The position numbers and the translations under genes are program-made. A stretch of DNA of 64,000 bases from Siderastrea radians (lineage: Eukaryota; Cnidaria; Anthozoa; Scleractinia; Rhizangiidae), in assembly GCA_964017195.1 (NCBI GenBank), contig OZ024897.1, positions 7,577,951-7,641,950 of the forward strand, given 5' to 3'. Below are positions 32,882-41,611 of this stretch, piece after piece. The stretch's first letter is position 1. Every line of letters begins with the position of its first letter. Below the pieces are notes generated by a model. The model was not told where the DNA came from. It saw nothing but the letters and a program-made list of their open reading frames with translations, and searched no databases.

Positions 32882-34075
32882 ATGTTTCCACAAGACCGGA
32901 AGTACTTCCGCTTTCCTCTCCAATTTATTGTGGTTGTTTCCTTGGCTTCCTCGCTGGTTTTCTCAACTCAAGAAATCTCAGTGCAACCCTGCGTGGAGGC
33001 TGCCATTTATGTTAAGAACAGGATGTCCGAGAGCATTACGATAGATCATAAACTCCTGAGGAACATCATCAACTGCGCAAAGGAACTCCACCGGTTATAC
33101 AAAACAGCAGACTGGAAGGCAATTCAGAAAATGCTTCCAGAAGAAGTGAAAGACGTCATCCGTGAGGTACCAAATCTGGGAAGAAAAGCACTTGCAAGTG
33201 CTAGAGGAAGCGAAGGCCTTTGTTTTGTGTCGGTGTATTTGCTGTACAGAGCTATAGACTTGTGCGACCGTGCAATGAGCTTGGACATGGACTACAAGAT
33301 GCACAAGAAAGAGTTCGAATGGCTGCAAATGGAGCTACAACCAGTCATAGCTCTGATACATGACGAGCTTTTGCCACAGTGGGAATATCTTAGTACCCCG
33401 GCTTTGAGAAAGGTTACTGCGGACGTGACTGTAAAGTTAAGTCACTATCATGCAGAACTCAAACATTTGGTCCGAGTCATCCACAACGACACCAAGAAAG
33501 GCTTAAGCGGGAGAAGATGGGCTGCTGCCCTCACAGTCGGCTCATTAGCTGCCCTTGTGCCATCGGCTTTGATTGGAAATATTCCTGGAGCCGTAGCGTC
33601 GTCGGTAGCAAGTGTATCAAGCTTTGCCGGCTACGTATCTCTCACTGTGACTGTCCGGAAGCTAGCATCGCTTCAAAACGAAGTGGAAATGATGTGCAAC
33701 GAAACCGAAGAATATCGCTTCCTTCTTGAACAGAAATTAATACGTGTAATGCTTCTGGAGATCAGTTATGACTTTTTTATGTTTCTTTCTGTGGTTTCTG
33801 TGTTTGTGTGGCTTCAGCGAGGTAAGAACCACCAACGGGACGAGCAGGAAAGAGATGGCCGGGAACATGGCGAGAACCCGCGGTACGCACGGGAGCATAA
33901 CGAACATGAAGAGCGAGAGGAAAACGCACGAAATGGGCGGCCACTTGGCGAGAACGGACCAGACGGTCAGGGTGAGGACGATTACGGACGGGATGAGCAG
34001 ATACGGCAAGAGCACCTGCGGGAGAACTACAGACAAGACGGACAGGAACGGGACGAGCAGATACGGGATGAGTAG
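32882..34075 (+). CDS. Array gene 5: membrane-anchored family member with charged tail
   Basis: 397 codons, intronless. Signal peptide about 1-30. Cysteines at 37 (QPCVEAAI) and 65 (IINCAKEL). DWK at 77-79, PNL at 97-99, hydrophobic helix about 112-123, LPQWEY near 164, HNDTKKG at 201-207, hydrophobic hairpin about 213-250 with a GNIPG turn, and a final EYRFLLEQ helix. Membrane helix about 295-311 (YDFFMFLSVVSVFVWLQ). Residues 312-397 form a hydrophilic tail made mostly of E, R, D, N, G, Q and H with short degenerate repeats (QERDGREHGEN, DEQIRQEH, DEQIRDE), found in no other member. Over the shared part it is closest to gene 4. The tail would be cytoplasmic if the signal peptide is cleaved. 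Confidence 0.87.
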   Translation: MFPQDRKYFRFPLQFIVVVSLASSLVFSTQEISVQPCVEAAIYVKNRMSESITIDHKLLRNIINCAKELHRLYKTADWKAIQKMLPEEVKDVIREVPNLGRKALASARGSEGLCFVSVYLLYRAIDLCDRAMSLDMDYKMHKKEFEWLQMELQPVIALIHDELLPQWEYLSTPALRKVTADVTVKLSHYHAELKHLVRVIHNDTKKGLSGRRWAAALTVGSLAALVPSALIGNIPGAVASSVASVSSFAGYVSLTVTVRKLASLQNEVEMMCNETEEYRFLLEQKLIRVMLLEISYDFFMFLSVVSVFVWLQRGKNHQRDEQERDGREHGENPRYAREHNEHEEREENARNGRPLGENGPDGQGEDDYGRDEQIRQEHLRENYRQDGQERDEQIRDE

Positions 34076-34099
34076 AGGACTCTAAACAGGTTTAGCCCT

Positions 34100-34265
34100 T
34101 AAGCCCTAATAGTGACAAGCATCTAATTTCTCCTAACAATATCACTACTTTATCAAATATACATACATACACATCATGAGAATAAGGAAAAGGTCACCCG
34201 ATGTTGAAATTTCTCGACGTTTAATCAAGTTCTCTTAAAATAGTCAGGGAATTTTCACAAATGAA
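34100..34265 (-). mobile_element. Degraded AACCCTTTAAGCCCCAATA element
   Basis: 'agcccttaagccctaatagtgacaagcatctaatttctcc' type sequence near the gene 5 stop. Related to 38768-38977 and 46735-46942. Incomplete. Confidence 0.45.
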
Positions 34266-34320
34266 CCAAAGAGAATAAGAAGAAATTACACTTTGAAGGT
34301 ACTAGCTCCCGGAAATTACA

Positions 34321-34380
34321 AATAAATAAATCAATAAATCAATCAATCAATCAATCAATCAATCAGTCAATCAATCAATA
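34321..34380. repeat. (AATC)n / (AATA)n microsatellite
   Basis: Runs of aatc units with flanking aata units. Confidence 0.9.
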
Positions 34381-34535
34381 AAACGGCCAGAAAAAACAAT
34401 GAATCGTAGGAAGATTGCAAGTCGAAAACAAGACCAGAAAGAAATATTTTCAAGGACAGAAAGTAACAGTTTTAATTCAGAACGATTACCAATAGCTCAC
34501 AACATTTAAAATTCATGTATTGTTTTCTTATATAA

Positions 34536-34934
34536 GACGATTTCCGCTCAACGTTCGAGCAGTAAGTGCAAAAATTAAGTTACCAAAAAATACTTGCAGC
34601 ACTGTCACATTTTGAGAACAGATAAGAAGAACTTATTGTTACTTTTGCTCCCAAGCTGACCCCGCGAGAGAAAATTGGATTTGAAGTTATCAATATTTCA
34701 ATTAAAAAGACGCTTCATGTCAGTTCAAAACAAAATGGCGCCCGTTTTTAGCATACGTTTACCAGATTTGAAATTAATTTTCTTGAGAATGCTTGAGAAT
34801 TTCATCGCGGGGTCACTTGGGCAAGTGAACTAGAGTGAGATGTTGCAAATAGCATTTAAAATGTTACCGTGCTATGAGTAGTTTTTTGGTAAATATTTTT
34901 TGCACTTATTGCTCGAACGTTGAGCGGAATCCGT
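34536..34934. mobile_element. About 400-bp MITE, GACGATTTCCGCTC type
   Basis: Ends 'tttccgctcaacgttcgagc' and 'gctcgaacgttgagcggaa' are inverted repeats that continue into 'taagtgcaaa' and 'ttgcacttat'. A second, right-truncated copy lies at 62427-62785. Confidence 0.8.
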
Positions 34935-35080
34935 CATAACATGGTATTAAATTTCACGTTTAATTTTCGCGCGCTCTTTTTTCGCGAGTATAAATTTTCG
35001 TAATTTTTTTTCAAACGCGAAAATTAGTAAGAATAAGGTAGTACCGTACGAAATATGTGGAAAACAGTGACGGGGTCTAG

Positions 35081-35400
35081 TGTGGATCATGATATATTAA
35101 AAAATGTGGACCATTACATATAGGATGTCATTGCAAAATGTGGACCATAATATGCAGGTTCCCATTTAAAATGTGGAACATTATATATAGGCTTTCCTTA
35201 AAAAAATGTGGACCATGAAATATAGGTTTTCATTATGAACTGTGGACCACTATATACAGGGTTTCATTAAAAACTGTGGACCATTATATACAGGTTTTCA
35301 CTACAAATGTGGACCATTATAGACAGGTTTTCATTTAAAAATGTGGGCCATTAAATAGAGGTTTTCATTAAAAACGTGGAGCATTATATTAAGGTTTTAG
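35081..35400 (+). repeat. Minisatellite, about 33-bp unit, about ten copies
   Basis: Imperfect copies of 'aaatgtggaccattatata' followed by 'caggttttcatt'. Individual units differ at several positions, so the array is not very recent. Confidence 0.85.
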
Positions 35401-36330
35401 TGTTACGAAAAACGCAGACGACTTTCCTTGGTACTGCACCCCATTTGTACATGGAATGAAACCAGAAAAGTGTAGTAACTACTAGTAAGTGGTTTGTTAA
35501 ACCAGCTATTTGATCGTCTAGACTACAAGCCGTCCGTTTTTACGCTCAGGGATATAGTCGGGCGAAAAGAACATGCGAACGCACGCGAAAGCGAAGGGGG
35601 GAAAGGGGAAGGGGGAAGGGGGAAAGGGGAAAATCTCGTCACCCTGAGGAGCCCAAACCCAAAAGCCTTTCTTGCTGAAGCATGGTCAAACGTTTCCATT
35701 TTCTTGGGGCCCTGGAGTGGTGCTATGGAACCTTAAGAGTCCCACGATTTTTGTTTTCTTTAATTCTTAGGCCTGTTTTGTGGGGGCACACGCTGAGTAA
35801 AATTTATCATAACAAAGAAGCCACAGTGAGAATACCAAAAAAGCAGCGTATGACGCATATAAACCGACGTCAGGGTACTAAACTGGGACACCTCAGGAGC
35901 TCGGAACTTAGGGCTTTTTTTCTCGCTTGGACCCTAAACAAAAATACAGATTCTATATCCTTCAAGCTCCGAGGAACCCTGTATTTTTAGACTGGAACCC
36001 TAAAGCTCACAAGTCCTTTGAGACTCTGTTAAGTACTTTTAAGTTAAAGATTGATCAGTAGGTGTACGTATATAAGTGAACAAAAGTTACAGTGACATCT
36101 CTAGGTTAAACATTAAAATGTTTGTCTGTACTGTCGTTGTTTGATATTTACTTTTTATTCCCTTTTTCGCTACTTTTTTCATGTTTTCAACCTATTTCAG
36201 GGCCAGAACTTCATTTTTACGACATTTCAGGTACGACATGTGGTGGAGTCTCTACATTGTCAACAATACTTCTGCTTCCCCTCCTCGCCACCTTCCCTAA
36301 TGGGACGCTAGTTATCACCCAGCATTTTAA

Positions 36331-36540
36331 CTCTTTTACTCCCAGAGTCAGTTATGGAGACATTGAGGTGATTCTTACTTTTGAGTCTGTGGATGAAGTC
36401 CTGGGGTGCGACCATTCAAATGAAACCTCGTCAGCAGTACTTTCACATGGTACTATTTATATTTCAGTGTTTTTACAAAATGAAATTTGGGATTCGTCTT
36501 GAATTTTCATTTTAAGCACTGTTGGGAGAGAAAGGGTTAA
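36331..36540. mobile_element. MITE, AACCCTTTCACTCCCAG type
   Basis: Left end 'ttttactcccagagtcagtt' and right end 'ttgggagagaaagggtt' are a degraded inverted pair. Same family as 45849-46050 and 60779-60996. The interior resembles the 'gagtctgtggatgaaatcct' repeats. Confidence 0.6.
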
Positions 36541-37500
36541 TTCTTATTTTACCCCGACATTGTGTCCAGCTTCACGCCTGGGTGCAAGGGACACATTGTA
36601 AAGTTAGTGACTAGCCAAAGGACACAAAGCAAGGAAAAGAGCACTCCAGACTTCTCAGAATTTTATGGTGGGGATGTGCGTTTCTGTAGCATAAAGCAAT
36701 AAGGTTTATCACTATCCTTCCCTCCCCCCTCCCCCGGATGGGATGCTAGCCCAGCGCAGCGTTACCTCAGTATTTTTTCAGTGGTATCCATTTATACACC
36801 TGACTAAAGAGACACGATGTAGAGTCGAGGAACGAGGAAGAGACCAACCCTAGAACCATCAATCTCTGATCGAGAGCCCAATGCGGTAACCAATTGACCA
36901 CCAAACTAACCATATTATGACCAAAAAAGATGATCTGTCACAACCTAATGTATAACTGTTCCTAGAAATTCTCTGGCCAAAACATTTATACTCTCTACTT
37001 CAGACCGAAATGGCTCAAAAACTACAGCATTGGGGGCAACACATACAGTTGTAACTATACAGTTCATATAGGGAGATATTCCCTTACCCCTTCCTGCTCG
37101 AACGACAAACCTCCGGCCCACAAGTCCACAGCACTGCTTACTAGATCACCAACCCTCCACTGTTAACGAAGCTTGTGAGCTGATCGAGCGAATGACCGTT
37201 TAATACTAGAGGGGGGGGGGGAATAAATCGTCCGACGAGTAATTCTTCCCGAAGACCAGATGAAAGACGAGTTGTCTTTTCTCGTAATTCGTCAAAATTA
37301 TACGGATAAACGGACGGGTCAATTCAGTCCAGTTATCCGTTCAAATATATAACAGCCCTCTTTTTAAAACCAGGTTATTCGTCTGAAATAATCCGTATGT
37401 AGGGTGAAAATGGTTTACAAGGTATATGAAACATTTTATTGCCATTTTCATTCGTAACAACTACTTTAGTTAAAAATTGAACTGTAACCAGGATAAGACA
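36541..37500. other. Intergenic, nothing recognised
   Basis: Contains a poly-G run near 37211 and no convincing coding or inverted-repeat structure. Confidence 0.4.
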
Positions 37501-37505
37501 TATTA

Positions 37506-38222
37506 AAAATGTAAAAAGCGTTCTCTGGTTTAAAAAGTTTAAGAGAAATATAAGCTTTCGGCTATTATACTATAGCCTTTAACGAATGTAAAAAGAAAAG
37601 AAAGCGCAAGATTGGAAATATATGCAAGGGAGGGTGTGAAAAGATTAAACACAAGAATACAATAGAAGTGTAAAAAAGCTAAAAATGGACAAAAACGGAC
37701 AAAATAAGAATTACAATAAGATAGAGTATTGTCTTGGTAGCGGTTTGGAATTATTGTCTGCGCCGACAGTTTTGGCAGTATGCCAGGATTCTAGTGTTCT
37801 TCGAATACGGTAATTGCCTTTGTCTATCACGGTAGCGCCATCAAAATCAATTGAATGATTGTTTTGCCAAGCATGGTTGGCAATGTTCGAGCCTCTAGTA
37901 TAATTTTTAAGATTTCGTTGATGTTCCTTTCTTCGGGTTTTAAAACATCTGCCAGTTTCTCCTACGTAACTCCAACAGCAATCAGCGCACGGGATTTTGT
38001 AAACAACATTGCATTGTAGATCCAGGGGCTGCCTAAACTAGGATTAGCTTTTTTACACTTCTATTGTATTCTTGTGTTTAATCTTTTCACACCCTCCCTT
38101 GCATATATTTCCAATCTTGCGCTTTCTTTTCTTTTTACATTCGTTAAAGGCTATAGTATAATAGCCGAAAGCTTATATTTCTCTTAAACTTTTTAAACCA
38201 GAGAACGCTTTTTACATTTTTA
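37506..38222 (-). mobile_element. Penelope-like retroelement remnant with inverted terminal repeats
   Basis: Two arms of about 175 bp in opposite orientation (37506-37683 and about 38046-38222) share 'gcgttctctggtttaaaaag', 'ggctattatactatagcc' and 'acacaagaatacaatagaag'. Between them lies a GIY-YIG endonuclease fragment. Terminal repeats in inverted orientation plus a C-terminal GIY-YIG domain are typical of Penelope-like elements. The reverse transcriptase is absent. Confidence 0.8.
37711..38028 (-). pseudogene. GIY-YIG endonuclease fragment of a Penelope-like element
   Basis: 105 codons open to a TAA at 37711-37713, with no start codon. The run VVYKIPCADCCWSYVGETGR has the Y-x-I-P-C and YVGETGR pattern of GIY-YIG nucleases of Penelope-like and related retroelements. 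TRRKEHQRN follows, and then SNIANHAWQNNHSIDF with the conserved AxH. This is the 3' end of the retroelement protein, and its upstream part is gone. Not a host gene. Confidence 0.85.
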
Positions 38223-38767
38223 AAACTACTTTAGTGTCAAAATAGTGTCGCTCTTCACTTCTGGATGCTTGATAGTCGGCGGTTGACAACGTAAACTCGA
38301 CTCGGGAAAAGCCACACCTGTGATGAGTAAAGGGGAGACTTTAGACATTGATCACCACATAACTTCTCCTTAAAACAGCAAAACAAACTCGAGCATACAG
38401 GTCAAGAGAGGAAGAGACAACTGGTCACTGCGTAGGAAAATGCACTGGGAGAAGAATGAATTCTCATTACAAGTTCTATGCGATTAAACTTAGAATGGTG
38501 AGGGCAAACAAACGAGCAAAATCATAAGTTATCTTTACATTAGGAAAAAGAATGCTGGTATGTCGGTTAGACTTTTTGTATAGGTTAGAAGTATCGTTCT
38601 CTTTTCTGTTTGGCGGAAGTCATGACTGCAAATTGATATCACATCCAACAAAAAGGTACAAAATGGGACTGTTTAAGAGAACAACACCTGGGAAGAGATC
38701 AAGCTGTACCATGGACCTTGACGTCGAAAGGTAACGAATATGAAGACCGTAACTCCAAACAGAGGTT

Positions 38768-38977
38768 TTTAACCCTTTAAACCCCAGCATCATAATACAA
38801 ATTCTCAATACTGGTCTCTACACATTTTGTTGAATAGCAGTTGGGAAAACTTGTTCAAACATCAAGAGGGTTTGTCTGCGGATCGCTTCCTTATTCTCAT
38901 GACCTGCATGTAATAAAATGCACTGATATGATGGGGAGAAATTTGATGCTGATCACTTTTGGGGCTTAAAGGGTTAA
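38768..38977. mobile_element. About 210-bp TTAACCCTTTAA element
   Basis: Left end 'ttaaccctttaaaccccag', right end 'tggggcttaaagggttaa'. Further copies at about 19710-19850 (partial), 34100-34265 (degraded) and 46735-46942. TTAA at both ends hints at piggyBac- or Kolobok-like insertion (inference). Confidence 0.7.
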
Positions 38978-39367
38978 AGCAGGGCACCGAAAAGAATAGC
39001 TAAAATAACTTGAATGTGAGAAATTATCTCCATCATCCAGCAAAAAGGTAAAATCCTGGCAAACTGGAAAGAGCAGAAGCTGAATAAATGACTTGCCAGT
39101 AAGAATCAGACAATTGACAGGTTGCTATGGCCACGGGGAAAACAATTCTTAAACTGGTGGAAGTTCGTCAAATAGAGACGTTTGTATGGGATTCCCTCGA
39201 TTTTTGAAACCTTGCAGTTTATGGATTTTCTCAACTCTGCAAATTTTTTCATGTGACAGACATTTCATTGCAGCTGAATGATTTCCGTGGTGATTTTGAA
39301 TCGCTCGCAGGTTCCCACGCATTTTCAAGGTGCTCATGGAAAAAAAAGGGAAAAAACGGGGCATTAC

Positions 39368-41611
39368 CTGCTTGAAAGGAAAAGGTTGGGTTGGTTGTTT
39401 CTCGGCGGACGACAGAAAGGATACAACTTCTACGCCCACAATCCGGGAATCTCCGTTAGCAGACTGGCACACTTGGCAGACTTGAGGGATGAAACAGGAG
39501 TCGTTCTCCGGAGCAAAAATGCTGTTTAACTTTATACCTTGAATTATTTCAAAAGCGTTAATAACAGGAAACAACGAAGGAATGGTAGGTCTCAACTCAC
39601 ACAACTCCGTTGTAGCATTCGCTAACACTGGTGGCAGTGTCAGCGAAACATGCCATTCAGTAGACATTAACAATCACTGAATCATTATTCAAAATTTACC
39701 GGTACGATCGATATCAGAATTTTGAACTTTATCACAAACAATCATTTCACGGAGTTGAGGAAGGAGAAAATTCCGTTGTTATTCAAACATTGGCTAAAGT
39801 GACTTCACTAGACTCGAGTCACAAACATTTTGTTGCAGTTTCAAAAGCGTTTATTCGAATGGTTGTAACTTAATTGTCTCTGGATGAAATCTTTGAGTGT
39901 GACAACTAAAGTGAAAGCTATTGGTAGTACTTTTCTGTGGTATTGGTATTAAGACATAAAAGGTGTTTTTAACTTTCAAGGCTGTGAATGAAGTCTTTAA
40001 ATGTTACCATTCAACTGAAATCCATTGGTCAATACTCTCCTCTGGTGTTGTTCCTCATGCTACTGAACACTACTTCAGCGGCAGTATTTTCTTCAAAGGT
40101 TAATTTTTTTTTCTGTTTTGCATTTTAATATTTTAAAGGAGAGTATTTTTTGAATGGGAATTTAGTTTCCATCTGATACAATCCCGCAATCCGTTTCCTT
40201 TTTCGTCCGTTGTTTTAGCATTTTTCCGTTTCCCAATTGTGTTGCAAGGCAAAGTATTATTTTAAAAACAATTAACATTAAGCGGCTTTTTCAGACATTT
40301 CGTTTCGTTTTTTTCTTTACTGTAGCTCTCCTGAAAGTGAAAGCAATGAATAATTACCTGGAGTATGATCGTTTTTGATGTCAATCATAGGACTCAGATT
40401 TGAGATCTCACAAGCTGCTCTTTCGATGACGAGGACGTTTTTCTCGTCTACTGTCTGCAGCAAGGTTCTCCGCACTGTGTCAGGAAGCTGCTTTGCCAAG
40501 TGCTTGGAGGCAATGGGACCTGCAATAACAAAAGTGCAACACAGCATAATGCGATACAACACTTCAGTTAGAACAACCGACAGGGCTCTTCAGTGCCAAA
40601 TTAAATCAAAACTACAGTTCAGACTACAGAAATTACCTATAAAATAGGGTTAGCAAGTAAACGACGACGACTACGATGATGTTTTGGCAATTCTTCGAAT
40701 AATTAACGTTTTAACTAAATTTAAAAGCTGAGACTTCAGTGCATAACTTGAGTTGAGTGTCGCGGTTGTTTCAAAGAATAGCGATCCTACAAAAGAAAGT
40801 TGTAAAGCGATTCTTTGGCCAAAAGTACTTCTGAAAAAGGGAATAATGAGAAGTTACGAACGCAGGGCATTTGATAACTTCAAACCTTAAGTCTTTGGTA
40901 GCCTTCAAGTGAAAGCCACTGAGCATTACTCTTCCGTTGTACTACTTGTTCAGCTGTATAGCATGGCTCAACATTTGAGTCTGCAGATGTAATCCTAAAG
41001 TTTGACCATTTAAAGCTATTAAGCAGTACTTTCTACTTTCTTTCTATGCTGTACAAGGTGATTCTAACTTTTGAGCCTGTGGATGAAATCCTTAAGTCTG
41101 GCCATTCACGCGAAATCTGTTGAGCAGTATTTTTCCGTTGTCTGCTTCATAGACTGACCATTAAAGCACGTTCCATATACTGTTTATAACGCTATACAAG
41201 GTGCTACACAGTCTGTAGATGAAATCCTCAAGTGTGACCATTCAATTGAAAGCTTCTGAGCAGAACCTTGCTGTGCTGATGTTTATTATGCTGTACAAGT
41301 TGGTGCTAACTTTTGAGTCTGTGGATGGATGCCTAAAGTGTGCTCGTATGGTGCTGTTTGTGATGCTGCACAAGCTGGTTCTAGATTTTGAGTGTGTGGA
41401 TAGAATACTAAATGGTGACCATTCAAAGGAAAACTACTAAAGGACGGTTCATTATTTATGGAGATGACTGGGTCGGGAAAAAACCTACCGGGCTTTGGAA
41501 TTTTTTCTTCCGAAGCGACGGGGGTTTAAAGAAGTATTTACCTTTGACGAGGCCACTTCCACAACGGGTACAGGACAGGTCGGATTCCCCGCTATCATCC
41601 TCTTGTCTCTC
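39368..41611 (-). CDS. BRIP1: BRIP1 C-terminal exons with two CxxC pairs
   Basis: Three exons: 41542-41611 ([20 protein letters not shown]), 40358-40519 ([18 protein letters not shown]...) and 39368-39537 ([21 protein letters not shown]...). The first has CTRCG and the third CQVCQ, a spacing compatible with one zinc site. The acceptor used at 39538 ('aataattcaag') is the one that keeps phase; a nearer 'ttaaacag' would bring a stop. The protein end lies in an exon not found, left of 39368. Confidence 0.72.

Noticed and set aside
35081..35400. CRISPR-like regular array
   Set aside because: Units are contiguous minisatellite copies without unique spacers, in a eukaryotic genome.
39149..39367. 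Continuation of the minus-strand frame past FKQ
   Set aside because: A clear donor (aagcag|gtaatg) ends the exon at 39368, and what follows has intron-like composition.
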